Translations under genes and position numbers: made by a program
Part shown: in pieces, positions 23,206 to 32,746 of the stretch
Numbering within the stretch: position 1 is the first letter of the stretch
Layout: every line of letters begins with the position of its first letter
From: Marthasterias glacialis
Lineage: Eukaryota > Echinodermata > Asteroidea > Forcipulatida > Asteriidae
Length of the DNA: 64,000 nt
NCBI GenBank assembly: GCA_911728455.2
Contig: OU452234.1
Span: forward strand, 1,180,501 to 1,244,500
Direction: 5' to 3'
The notes under the pieces: model-generated
Database searches by the model: none
Seen by the model: only the letters and a program-made list of their open reading frames with translations
Told to the model about the DNA's origin: nothing

Positions 23206-24233
23206 GGGAGAGTGATTGTTTTGGCAGAGGTTAATGCACTTTGGGCTTTGCGGAATGCAGCTCGTAGGTCATCTGACCAGGTAAGTTTGTCTTTAGTTTG
23301 TCGTCCGGCTGCGGCATCGTCCAATGACATTAGGCTGGAGCATTCTGGAACTACTCGTGACAACACTTTGAAGGCGCCGATGAATGACCTCAATCCGCCA
23401 ACTTTGTTGGGTATGGTGCAAGTTGAGAGGGTAGCTATCCGATGAGGACTGGCTTGGATTGTGCCATTGGACCAGATCCAGCCCAAAATTGTAGTGCTCT
23501 TTGGGCAGACTACTGTCGGAAAGGCGTAAGCGGCTTTTGTACATAGCTCGTAGAGTAGCTTGTTGAGTAGCTCGTCGAGGGTGTTGCCGCCGCTGTAGAG
23601 GTCGTCGGCAAGCTTTGCAACTATACCTTTTTCGAGGTGGTCCCTGAGGATGCGGCACATGAGCTCTTCCAAGGCTGTCTCGGAGCCAGGCATACCCATC
23701 GCAGATCTGGTATATACACAAACACCACAGAATGGTGTTGCGACACCACAGTATTTCATCGACTGGCGAGATAACGGAATCTGGTAAAACGCACTGGTGA
23801 GGTCAGTGGCGATGAGGTATTTCCACTGTGCGATTTTGCGCAAGGTGCAATCTACATCCGGCATGAGGGAGGGCTGAGGCTTGCTGTATCTGCCGACATC
23901 GGCAAATGCGGTAACAAGTCGGAAGCCCCCATTTGGCTTATTGATAAGGAATGAGGGATTGAGATATTCGACATTGACTCCCATGTCTTTTGGGCGGGCA
24001 AAGACTCCCTGCTTCTCGAGCTCGTCAAATTTGTGTTGCAGTTCGCGAAGCTTGTCTTGGGCATACTGTGGCAGGCGGCCTTTGCGTTGGGGGGGGTGTT
24101 GAACTGGGCCCATGTTAACATTGGCTTCAAAGGGGCCTGCAGCACCGTTGTAGCCAGGAAATGTTGGGTCGAAAACCTCATCGTATTCTTCATGTAGGCC
24201 GCGAAATCTGGACTGAATGTCAGAATTCAACAT
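23178..24233 (-). pseudogene. Reverse transcriptase of gypsy-like element
   Basis: An open frame of 351 codons contains the RT fingers and palm: a substrate-loop [11 protein letters not shown], the first catalytic aspartate in [14 protein letters not shown] (about residue 143), the [17 protein letters not shown] turn, and the active-site LADDLYSGG (about 207). The active-site motif has leucine-alanine before DD where most Ty3/gypsy enzymes have Y-[ILV]-DD. Its first ATG overlaps the end of an upstream frame (24227-24565) by 7 bases in the -1 register. Other indels are present nearby, so this need not be a programmed frameshift. The frame ends early, at the start of RNase H. Confidence 0.88.
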
Positions 24234-24745
24234 GTTGTTGGGATCAAGTGTGATTGAGGCAGAGTGCGTTTTGGGGCACTCGCCATGTCCTGTTCATGAC
24301 TGTCCGCGTGAAGATTGTCTGACAGGGGTAGGAACACTGGACTAACCTGGCAGAATTGTTCCTTGCGCTTGAGGACCAGGGGCTCGTCTGTGAGATTTGG
24401 GATGCGAACTCGTCCTGCCACACTTTGGATAAGGGCAGGTGGAGGCCAAAGGTTGGCATGGCTGGTGTCTCTGGCATGGGTGTTAGTGCGTGGTTCCAAC
24501 GCCAACATTCTGTCATTGAGGCTGTTGGGAGGGAGCTCAAGTTCGATGAATTCTCCCGGCCACACAGTCGTGGTGTGGGATGGGGCACGTAAGACGTCGG
24601 CTCGTCATACTGTGTGGCGATCTTTGGGTTCCTTGGTAAATCCTTATGTGTATGTAGTGCCATCGCCGAGATTGCAGTGTCATTTGTCTCCATGAAGGGG
24701 GTCCCCGCGAGAATTTCGACGTCAAGGTTTTTGACGACTAATCCT
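24227..24745 (-). pseudogene. Protease C-terminal part and protease-RT linker, frameshifted
   Basis: The second half of the retroviral-type aspartic protease (LVVKNLDVEILAGTPF region) and the following linker are split between two frames: 24244-24693 and 24227-24565 (the latter with FIELELPPNS and LKRKEQFCQV, typical of the segment before gypsy-type RT). This indicates at least two frame changes between the catalytic DSG and the RT. Confidence 0.7.
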
Positions 24746-26029
24746 TTAAAGCGAAATTCGCTCCCATCTCGCGTCAGCGTGAAGTCGGTTTCCCCGATGA
24801 CTACCAGGGGTGAGCAACCATCGGCCTGATGGGCAGACTGTGAGCTTTTGCGTATTTTGGATTTTTAGCCTCTTCACTGTGTTCTCACGAATCATGTTAC
24901 CTGTTGCCCCACTATCAATGGTAACACGGACAGTGTGGTGGTCATGGAACGTGTCGATGTATGGGGATTGTCGGACCTGAACACGTAGTGTTGTCGATGA
25001 CTCTGAAGAAAGTTGGCTGTCAACACGCTCGTCAACCAGGGCGCAAGCTAGCTCCGTGGGTTCGTCATCTGACTCATCGAGAATATTAGCGACTTGGCGT
25101 GCTCTTGCGATGTACTTGCGGTCTGGGTCAGGTAAGTGGGGGCATTCACTGAGGAAATGGCGGTAGTCATTGCGTCCCACTTGTTTGCAGAGGGGACAAG
25201 TTTTCGTGGCTCTGGTAGGCTTGGGGCGAAATGGAGTTTGGCTATGAGGTGTCGTTGAGGGCGTCGTCTGGCGAGGCCACTGTGGTTTGGATGTTGAGGT
25301 GCGCATGGACCGTGCACTGTCGGAGGTGTTTAGCTCTTCCAACAATGACTCCAGGGCTTGTGATATTTCTGGCTTAATTGAAGCTAGGGTGCGGGAGCAT
25401 AGCTCGGTGCCATAGCGTTGCTTGACGAGGCGGGGGAGGCCACCATGGATAAGTCGAAGCCATGTAAGCACGATGTGGTTTTCAAGTGAAGGAGATAGCT
25501 CTTCATCTTCATTAATAACTTGGCCATGGTGGGATATGCCACTGTCCCGACGAAGGAGATTATCCTCGACAAAGGCCGTTATGCGTTGGTAAAGGTCTTC
25601 CGGACGTTCATCAGCATTGAGATGTATGGATGCTAAGTCTAGTATGTGTCCCCCAGTGGATTGGAATCCGAAATGTAGTCGGATCGCTTGCCAAATGTTT
25701 GTGATGGATGTGGAATTCTTAACTATAGTGCTTCTGGAGATGACTGGGCAGTAGTTAGCTATTTGGCCTAACATGAGCTCGAGCATGGACATCTTTTGTT
25801 GAGCGGTCTGGCGTTTGGCAGCTGGGACCTGGTCATCATCATCAATAAATCCACAGAGGGGAGATGCCTTAGTCTTTTTGTCCCATGTGAAGTTGTCAAT
25901 GAGAAAGGGAGCAAAGTTTGGGTCAAGCGAGAGAGTATATTGCAGGTTGTGCTTCCAGTTTTCGAAGGAGTTTACTGTCTCATTCTTACTTAGGGACCAC
26001 TGTTTTGGCGCACGATGTGTGGTGGCCAT
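24746..26029 (-). CDS. Gag with zinc knuckle and N-terminal half of protease, gypsy-like element
   Basis: A frame of 427 codons starting about 0.2 kb inside the 5' LTR. The N-terminal part (about 1-240) is gag/capsid-like. An unusual zinc motif C-x2-C-x9-H-x4-C (CPLCKQVGRNDYRHFLSEC) starts near residue 277; ordinary gag knuckles have C-x2-C-x4-H-x4-C. Around residue 370 is the protease active site VTIDSGATGNMI. The frame leaves the protease soon after, at a frame change near 24840. Gag packages the element RNA and the protease matures the polyprotein. This copy cannot make an intact protease. Confidence 0.82.
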   Translation of the reverse strand: MATTHRAPKQWSLSKNETVNSFENWKHNLQYTLSLDPNFAPFLIDNFTWDKKTKASPLCGFIDDDDQVPAAKRQTAQQKMSMLELMLGQIANYCPVISRSTIVKNSTSITNIWQAIRLHFGFQSTGGHILDLASIHLNADERPEDLYQRITAFVEDNLLRRDSGISHHGQVINEDEELSPSLENHIVLTWLRLIHGGLPRLVKQRYGTELCSRTLASIKPEISQALESLLEELNTSDSARSMRTSTSKPQWPRQTTPSTTPHSQTPFRPKPTRATKTCPLCKQVGRNDYRHFLSECPHLPDPDRKYIARARQVANILDESDDEPTELACALVDERVDSQLSSESSTTLRVQVRQSPYIDTFHDHHTVRVTIDSGATGNMIRENTVKRLKIQNTQKLTVCPSGRWLLTPGSHRGNRLHADARWERISL

Positions 26030-26232
26030 GTTTGGAGGGTGTAGTAGTCACTCTCGCTACGGGACAAATCAAAGTCAGTGTTATTACACAGCTGTAGTTT
26101 CAGCTGGTTAGCCTCTCACCTGCTTGTGAAGGATGCAAACGATCGGGGGTCCGGAAATGGTACTCAAACTCGACGGTTTCCTGTGACGACCAATCCTGTT
26201 ATGAGCTTGAAATTGCGTGGGAATGTTTCCGA

Positions 26233-26243
26233 CGCTGCCACCA
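26233..26243 (-). promoter_or_regulatory. Primer-binding site for tRNA-Leu
   Basis: Directly next to the 5' LTR the minus strand reads TGGTGGCAGCG, complementary to the CGCTGCCA-CCA acceptor end of animal tRNA-Leu. Its position fixes the LTR boundary at 26244. Confidence 0.8.
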
Positions 26244-26417
26244 CGCCAATATAATAATATGTGGGGACTCTCAAATGATTACAAACGGCCAAACACTTGA
26301 CTTATAACGAGAGGAACAACTTTAAAGTGAAAACAAAACGTTCAAGGTAAAAGAAGATGGCGTAGCCAATGTTTACAATACAACTGGACGCCTGAGGGCG
26401 CTATAACATAACTGGCG
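26244..26417 (-). repeat. 5' LTR of gypsy-like element
   Basis: 174-bp partner of 20675-20848 with the same CGCCA...TGGCG ends. It adjoins the primer-binding site on its inner side and 99-bp satellite (GATACCTGAAGAGG) on its outer side. Confidence 0.92.
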
Positions 26418-27720
26418 GATACCTGAAGAGGCTTGACTTATGGTGAAATTGTGTAATTCCAATCTAAACTAACATCATGGCTGGATGAACGATGAACAAA
26501 CATTCCCAACTAAGATAATACCTGAAGAAGTTTGAGTTAACAATGAACATGTGTAATTTGATTCTAACCTAACATGATGGCTGGACGAAAGGTGCAAAAC
26601 ATTCCCAACTAAAATGATTCCTGAAGAGGTTTGAGTTAACAGTGAATTTGTGTAATTTGATTCTAAACCTAACATGATGGCTGGACAAAAGATAAAAAAC
26701 ATTCCCAACTAAGATGATACCTGAAGAGGCTTGAGTTAATAGCGAACTTGTGTAATTTGATTCTAACCTAACATGATGGCTGGACGAACGATGAAAAACA
26801 TTCCCAACTAAGATGAAACCTGAAGAAGTTTGAGTTAACAGTGAACTTGTGTAATTTGATTCGAACCTAACATGAAGGGTGGACAAACAATACACAAATA
26901 TTCCCAACTAAAATGAAACCAACAATAAACTTGTGTAATTCCAATCTATCAACTTGGCTGGACAAACGATGAACAAACATTCCAAACTAAAATGATACCT
27001 GAAATGGAACCCTAACATTATGTCTGGATGAACGATGAACAAACAGTCACAGCATTCCCTACTTCATGCTTGATAGGAGTGAGACTTCTTTTCTTACCTT
27101 ACTCTTATTAGAAACTTCAAGGCTTCTCACTTCTTTGGAATTGTGACATCTATCTTTGATGGCTGTGTTGCATCCATGTCGTGGTTATAGCTTCTCTATA
27201 AGTCAACCCTCTACAAGCTTCTCATCTGTTTTTTTGACGACACTGCAGATACACAGATGTATCAAATACACGGTTATCATACAAAGTCATGGTTACATAT
27301 TCCAATTTTAAGTGCATATTTACGGTAATTACCATAAACAGTATGAGGGTAATGTCCGTGCTCGATTACAAACACTTCTGACTGAAGTCTCCCATTAAAG
27401 GGATTGAATTTGAAAGTCAACTTGTGTAGTTTCATTCTAACCTAACAAAATGGCTGGCCAATCAATGAAGAAACATTCCAAAGAGAAAATGATACCTGAA
27501 CAGGTTTGAGTTAATGGTCAAAGTGTTAATTTCAAACAGATCTAACATGATGGCTGGATGAACGATGAACAAACATTCCCAACTAAAATGATACCTGAAG
27601 AGGTTTGAGTTAACAGTCAAAGTGTTAATTTCAAACAAATCTAACATGATGGCTGGACTAACAATGAACAAACATTTCCAACTAAAATGATACCTGAAGA
27701 GGTTTGACTTACAGTGAACT
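26418..27720 (+). repeat. 99-bp satellite array between the two retroelements
   Basis: Continuation of the satellite interrupted by the LTR element, with one spacer block (27029-27455). Ends at the DIRS element. Both unit types (99 bp and about 84 bp) occur. Confidence 0.93.
27029..27455 (+). repeat. Spacer block of the 99-bp satellite, copy 4
   Basis: Same landmarks as the block at 12406, short form of the middle segment (TCTGTTTTTTTGACGACAC). Confidence 0.85.
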
Positions 27721-27899
27721 ATCTAAAAATCTTAGTGATTTTCTATTCTTTTAGGAAGATACTCACCTCCGATACTAACAAATGCATTTCAATGCGCATG
27801 CGCAAGCAACTCCGCTGAAGAAAAACAAAAGAGTACAACCTCACCCCTGTGTACTGCACGCCCTAGGCCCCAGAATCTGTATAATCCTCCTACTTTTTC
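27721..27899 (-). repeat. Terminal inverted repeat of DIRS element, 3' side
   Basis: The inner 135 bp (27765-27899, beginning ACCTCCGATACTAAC) is the reverse complement of 33263-33397 with four mismatches by my count. The outer 44 bp (27721-27764) is unique to this end and is copied, inverted, in the internal complementary region. Confidence 0.92.
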
Positions 27900-27927
27900 C
27901 CTTTTTTTTTTTGTTTTGGGTTGGAAG

Positions 27928-28026
27928 GTATCGGAGGTGAGTATCTTCCTAAAAGAATAGAAAATCACTAAGATTTTTAGATATTCTTTAACAGAAGATA
28001 CGTCACCTCCGATACTAACAAATGCA
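27928..28026 (-). repeat. Internal complementary region of DIRS element
   Basis: 27928-27982 is the exact reverse complement of the outer left end (27721-27775). 27983-28026 is the reverse complement of the outer right end (33376-33419). In DIRS elements this region templates joining of the two ends into a circular cDNA before recombinase-mediated integration. The junction ...TTTTAGAT|ATTCTTTAAC lies at 27982/27983. Confidence 0.9.
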
Positions 28027-28162
28027 GAGTAGCACCGTGCAAGTAAAAGGGAGGGAAGGACGTGCAGTACTTAACCATGGACACAATGTCTTAACTAAGC
28101 CTGATTAGCGGTACAAAGGTAAACAGGAAGGTTAAGACATGCCGTAAGCTCTGTTCAACTTT

Positions 28163-30688
28163 CTACAAAGAAGATGCGGTAGGAGCTTCTTGGTGTATCC
28201 AGGAATGTGATTGAGTAGCTGAGTGTAACACCTGTCTCCCCATGCGGCCCTTCGACTTGATGACATCTCGCAGATAGCATGACGAGAAGGTAGATGGATT
28301 CTTCCAGCAGGCAGCCTGCATAATCTCAGTCAACGTCACCCCCTGAAAAAGAGCTAAAGAGGTTACCATGCTCCTTGTTTGGTGTGCTTGAATTGAACGA
28401 GTCTTAGGCGTCTTCCTTTGAGCCAGTGATGCTTCTGGTATTTCTACTGACTCGTTCAATTGCATCAGTGATGACTGAGAGTGAACCTGAGATGCTTCGC
28501 GCATCGTTAGCGGTTCGTCTGAAGCTAGTTGAGTGGGTCTAAGCAGGGCCTGAGATGCTTTGCGCATCGTTAGCGGCTCGCTGATGTGAACCTGAGATGC
28601 TTCGCGCATCGTTAGCGGTTCGCCTGGTAAGGTTGAAACTGGTTGACCTCTGCATGGTTGGGCTGCAGGACCAGGCATAGACCCCGAAGACCGGAGAGGG
28701 GGCTCAGGAGTAGCTGTTGTAATAGCCTCCACGATCCAGCGAGAGATGGTCGAGGCAGATGCTGCATGATATGGCTGAATAGTCGTGATGAAGAGCTGTT
28801 TTGTGTCACCCCGCAGACTCTTTGTACGAGCGATGTAGAACTTGAGAATCCGGACTGGACACCATAGTTTATCTTCCTTAATACTGGAGAAAGATGTAAG
28901 GCTTGGGATAAAAATATCCGGAGGTGAAAAATTTGGAGATTGGTTCTTTGTCAAAAAGCCAATATGAGGAATTAGACGAACACCCCCCGGTTCCCAGCGC
29001 AAGTGACCTAGTTCGATAGAGAGTGGGTGGAGTTCGCTCCTACGGCGGGCTGTGGAGGCTGCTAACAGAAAAACTGTATTTACTGTAAGGTTGTGAAAGG
29101 TTGAAGACCCAGCTGGTTCAAAGGGAGCCCTTGCCAAGGTGTGGAGGACGTCGCCAAGGTCCCAAGACGGGGCAAGCTTCTTGACTGGAGGTCTTTCTAA
29201 GAACATCCCTCTAAGAAGGTGTGTGATGGGTGTGTTGTTAGACACATTGGAACTGTCACCAAACCCAAAGTGGACTGCCACAATAGCTGATCTATAGCCA
29301 CGGATAGTGGCGATCTGGAGCCCTGTGTTGAAGAGATAGACGAAGAAATCCCCAATCTCTGTTAAAGATGTAGAGTAGGGATTGAGACCTTTCTCGTTGC
29401 ACCATCGGAAGTAGTGTTGTAGACGATTGTCATAAGTTCTTCTGGTTGAAGGTCGTCTGCTCTTGGCTGCCAAGGAAGCAGCGTCCTCCGAAAAGCCAGC
29501 TGTTCGGAAGGAAGACTTGACAGCATCCAAGCACAGAGATGAAGACTGTTTGGATCTGGGTGTAGAATCTTTGAGATGGGTTGTGTGAGTAGGTCTGGTC
29601 GCTTCGGTAAGATGATCGGAGGTCGGATTAGTAGGTCTAAAATTTGAGGAAACCACACCTGTCTTGGCCACAAAGGGGCAATCAGAATGACCATGCAACT
29701 GTCTTTGTTGATCTTTGTTAACACCCGAGGAAGCAGGGAAATTGGGGGAAAGGCATACCCCAGAAGACCCTTCCAGCTGAAGCTCAGTGCGTCTACTGCC
29801 CAAGCTTGGGGATGAGCATGTCGTGTACAAAACGTTGGCAGTTGAAAATTGAGATGAGATGCAAAGAGGTCTATGTGGGGTTTGTCCAGCATGTTGAAGA
29901 CTTGTTGGACAGTTGGGCGATGGAGCGACCATTCCGTGGGGACTGCACGACCTCGGGACAGAGCGTCTGCGATGATGTTCTCCTTCCCAGCCAGATGGCT
30001 TGCTAGCAGTGACATTTTTCGAGGTATGCACCAGCTGAGAAGCTTCCAAGTCTGCATGCATAGGGAAGGAGAATGAGTACCCCCTTGACGATTCAGGTAA
30101 GAAACCACTGTGGAGTTGTCTGTTTTTACTAAAACTGTGTGACCGCTGACCCTGCTCATCAAGGATAGGAGGGCCTTTTGGACCGCCCAAAGTTCCAGAA
30201 GGTTGATGTGAAGTGATTTTTCTTCGGGAGACCAAGTTCCTGCTATAGAAAGATCTTCTACATGAGCACCCCAGCCCGACTGTGAAGCATATGTGGTTAG
30301 AGTCACTGACGGAGAGGGCCGAGGGAAGGTTGTGCCGCAAGTAAGATTCTGGCGAAGAAGCCACCATTGGAGATGATCGCAGATCACAGTATTCACTGGG
30401 ACTGGCTTGGTAATAATGTCCCTTCGAGGACGATAATGATACAGTAGATGGTGCTGAAGTGGGCGCATGTGCATCCTGCACCAAGGTACGATGTCTACAA
30501 GGCTCGCCATGAAACCCAGGAGACGAAGCCAGACTCGGGCTGGAAGAGTTGAAGATGAAAGGAAGAGTTGAATGCATTCTTCCAAAGCCTTGCAGCATTC
30601 TATCGTGGGCGAGGCTTTGCCATTCAGCATATCGAGAGAAGCTCCGAGGAAGAGGGGCCCACGATAAGCCAATCGTCCAGATAAACAA
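28163..30688 (-). CDS. Tyrosine recombinase of DIRS element (C-terminal part of frame)
   Basis: The frame spans 841 codons, but only about residues 390-841 (from about 29530 to 28163) are recombinase. The earlier part overlaps the RT/RNase H frame and is probably not meaningful. Recombinase features are an N-terminal core-binding helix region (RPSTRRTYDNRLQHYF), the first catalytic arginine in TARRRSEL (about residue 548), HxxR as HQTR (about 769) and the nucleophile tyrosine in CYLRD (about 805). The enzyme integrates the circular DIRS cDNA by strand exchange. Oddly, a decapeptide close to EPLTMREASQ is repeated three times (residues about 690-735) between the catalytic boxes. Confidence 0.85.
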   Translation of the reverse strand: MFIWTIGLSWAPLPRSFSRYAEWQSLAHDRMLQGFGRMHSTLPFIFNSSSPSLASSPGFHGEPCRHRTLVQDAHAPTSAPSTVSLSSSKGHYYQASPSEYCDLRSSPMVASSPESYLRHNLPSALSVSDSNHICFTVGLGCSCRRSFYSRNLVSRRKITSHQPSGTLGGPKGPPILDEQGQRSHSFSKNRQLHSGFLPESSRGYSFSFPMHADLEASQLVHTSKNVTASKPSGWEGEHHRRRSVPRSCSPHGMVAPSPNCPTSLQHAGQTPHRPLCISSQFSTANVLYTTCSSPSLGSRRTELQLEGSSGVCLSPNFPASSGVNKDQQRQLHGHSDCPFVAKTGVVSSNFRPTNPTSDHLTEATRPTHTTHLKDSTPRSKQSSSLCLDAVKSSFRTAGFSEDAASLAAKSRRPSTRRTYDNRLQHYFRWCNEKGLNPYSTSLTEIGDFFVYLFNTGLQIATIRGYRSAIVAVHFGFGDSSNVSNNTPITHLLRGMFLERPPVKKLAPSWDLGDVLHTLARAPFEPAGSSTFHNLTVNTVFLLAASTARRRSELHPLSIELGHLRWEPGGVRLIPHIGFLTKNQSPNFSPPDIFIPSLTSFSSIKEDKLWCPVRILKFYIARTKSLRGDTKQLFITTIQPYHAASASTISRWIVEAITTATPEPPLRSSGSMPGPAAQPCRGQPVSTLPGEPLTMREASQVHISEPLTMRKASQALLRPTQLASDEPLTMREASQVHSQSSLMQLNESVEIPEASLAQRKTPKTRSIQAHQTRSMVTSLALFQGVTLTEIMQAACWKNPSTFSSCYLRDVIKSKGRMGRQVLHSATQSHSWIHQEAPTASSL
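28486..28622 (-). repeat. Triplicated 32-bp motif inside the recombinase frame
   Basis: CCTGAGATGCTTCGCGCATC and the following GTTAGCGG occur at 28486, 28549 and 28591, all in the same frame and separated by unrelated 31- and 10-bp stretches. The motif contains a near-palindromic TTCGCGCATCG. It adds a serine/threonine-rich insertion to the recombinase. Confidence 0.85.
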
Positions 30689-31560
30689 AAATGTGTATCT
30701 GTTGACGGCGTAAGGCTGCAGCTACTGTCTTGGCGATTCTGGTGAAAACCCAAGGAGCAGTTGAGAGGCCGAAGGGGAGACACCTGAAACTGTAGAAACC
30801 TCTGGTAATCTGCATGAATGGGCACATGGAGGTAGGCATCTTTGAGGTCTAGGGATGTAGCCCACCAACCACGAGGGAGAGTCTGTAAAACCGTGGACAA
30901 ACTTTCCATGCGGAAGTGTCTGGGACGGATAAAGGTATTGAGGGGCTTTAGGTTGATAATCGGGCGCCACTCGCCGGACTTCTTCAGAGCTAGAAAAACA
31001 GTTGAAATAAATCCCGTCCTTGTATGATGAGGAAGAGGGATTATGGCTTTCTTTTCTATCAGGGAAGAAATTTCCTGTTCCAGAATGTTTCGACGTAGAA
31101 AGTCTGATGGGACTGGAGTGGGTCGGCTTGGGTAGCTGGAAGGATGGGGATATGGGTCAGTGAATTCTAGGCGATAACCTGAGGACACAGTCTGAAGAAC
31201 CCATGTGTCTGATGTGATCCGATTCCATCTGTGAGAAAACATTTTTAGTCGACCCCCTACCGGTCCCTGAGCCGGTAGAAGGTGAAGGAGACCTGGACAG
31301 TCATTGTTTCTTCTGTCCCTTAGACCAATGTGGTTTGAAAGAGTAGGCAGAACTGGCGGAAGCTGAGTTAGTTGCAGCTGGCTGAGAGCGAAAGCTGGAT
31401 TTGGCTGAAGATCGAGAGAAGGTGGCCTTGGATTGTCGAGACTGAGCTGGGTTGGAGCGACGAAAAGATCCAGGGTTGCTCCTGCTGTCCCTTCTCGAAG
31501 AATGAAAAGGTGTAGAGGAAGCTTTACTAGAGGACTGACGACGAAGATCAATCTTCTCAT
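29362..31560 (-). pseudogene. Reverse transcriptase / RNase H of DIRS element, frameshifted
   Basis: A frame of 732 codons with RT motifs WRPIINLKPLN and SLDLKDAYLHV (about residue 236). The central palm, including CLPFGLSTAPWVF and the active-site YLDD, lies in a different frame (30624-30839), so frame changes occur near 30790 and 30640. RNase H follows in the main frame: INLLELWA, VKTDNSTVVSYLN (about 479) and ADALSR. Its first catalytic aspartate is replaced (TTYASQSGWG, where DIRS enzymes have a D before AS). The end overlaps the recombinase frame, as is usual in DIRS elements. Non-functional. Confidence 0.85.
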
Positions 31561-32573
31561 CTGCCTTCAGGCGTTTAGCCTCCGAAAGCATGGTCTCATC
31601 GAACTTGTTGTCAAACAGATCATTACCCGAAAAGAAAGGTCCTCCATGCGTTCTCTGGAACCCTGAGATGGCCAGTAAAGTTGGTCGAGCACCAAAGACC
31701 GGCGCAGAGAAGTAGTGATAGCTGAGCCGGTAGCAAAAGCTTGAGCACACGAACCTAAAGAGTCATCCATAAATTTGTACATAACTGGAAGAAGATCCGG
31801 GTCAATCAATGAGGGATCCTCAGAAGCCCGAGCTAGGGTGTCGGAAAGTAGGACCGAGAAATTTGTAACCTGGGCCCCATAGCGTAGATGGCGGTCTAAC
31901 TTCTCAAGGGAGCTGTTGAGATCCCTAGTGCGTCTATCTGGAAAGCAAACTTACTAGCAGGTTTTCCTGAACGGAGCCTATCTTTAACAACAGATGAGAT
32001 AGACGGAACTGTAAAGAATTTTTCAAAGTCGTCAGCAGTAGACTTTTTTTTTTTTTTTTTTCTTTTCTGGACAGTGGTAAAAGCTCCTTCGAAAATATCA
32101 GAACAAAAACTGTCAACAGGAACCGTAACTTCTGTAGGTGGAGCAGATTGAGCGGGTTCTCTACGGAAGGATTTACGAGAAGACTTCTTTGGAGAAGGGG
32201 AAGGAAATTGTAAGATCTTACCCACTTCGGGGACAACTAGTTTGCCGCGATGAAACATAGAAGTAAACTCTTGCTCACTGCAATCCAGATCAGAGCTCAA
32301 GGAGCTAGATGGAGAAGCGTGGAGGCGTGAATAACGCCCGTTAGGAGAACCGGAACGGCTGTGGATCGGCGATCGGGAACGAGAGCGGGAAATATCTCCA
32401 GAAGACCGCTGGAAAAAATTCTGTAGAGGAATGCTCTGCGGGGTCTCTGTCGTAATGTGTGGAACGAGAACCTTGCCGAGAAGAGGAAATGTGAAGTGGA
32501 GGATCGTCAGAACAGGAAAAATAACCCGAGCAACCCTGAGCCTAGCGATCTCGTGGCCGAGAATAATGGCCAC
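31301..32573 (-). pseudogene. Gag-like region of DIRS element, broken into several frames
   Basis: Serine/arginine-rich and basic segments characteristic of DIRS gag proteins are distributed over three frames (31896-32573, 31567-31809 and 31301-31750). They include SRSRSRSPIHSRSGSP, a poly-lysine run encoded by the T-tract at 32047-32060, and a basic C-terminus ending KPHWSKGQKKQ. The homopolymer at 32047 may underlie one of the frame changes. Expected role: binding of the element RNA. Confidence 0.65.
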
Positions 32574-32746
32574 CGAAACTAGCCGGATCCTGTGGGAAAC
32601 GTGAGTAATAATTTTCAGAAGGAGCCGTCAAATTAATTTGTGGATGCATAGGTGGATAATGTGGTCCAGTCTGGCGGGGATCCTGTGGAAAATACGACCA
32701 AGAGGGAACATTGAAGCCAGCCTCACGATGTGGAAAATCACGGACG

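Larger units (their letters stand above)
20675..26417 (-). mobile_element. Ty3/gypsy-like LTR retrotransposon, degenerate, inserted in satellite
   Basis: A 5743-bp element on the minus strand, bounded by two 174-bp direct repeats and flanked by 99-bp satellite. The left flank ends in GAT and the right flank begins GAT, which fits a 3-bp target duplication in the satellite motif AAGATGATACC. Order on the minus strand is LTR, tRNA-Leu-type primer site, gag with zinc knuckle, protease, reverse transcriptase, RNase H, integrase, purine tract, LTR. Several frame changes in protease, RNase H and integrase plus an integrase stop show that this copy is not autonomous. By my count the LTRs differ at 8 of 174 positions, so the insertion is not very recent. 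Confidence 0.92.

Noticed and set aside
21324-24829. Plus-strand frames of 60-134 codons across the LTR element
   Set aside because: Shadows of the minus-strand pol region; no domains.
28163-29000. Tyrosine recombinase as evidence of an integrated phage or crypton
   Set aside because: It lies downstream of RT/RNase H within DIRS-type inverted repeats and an internal complementary region, so it is the DIRS recombinase.
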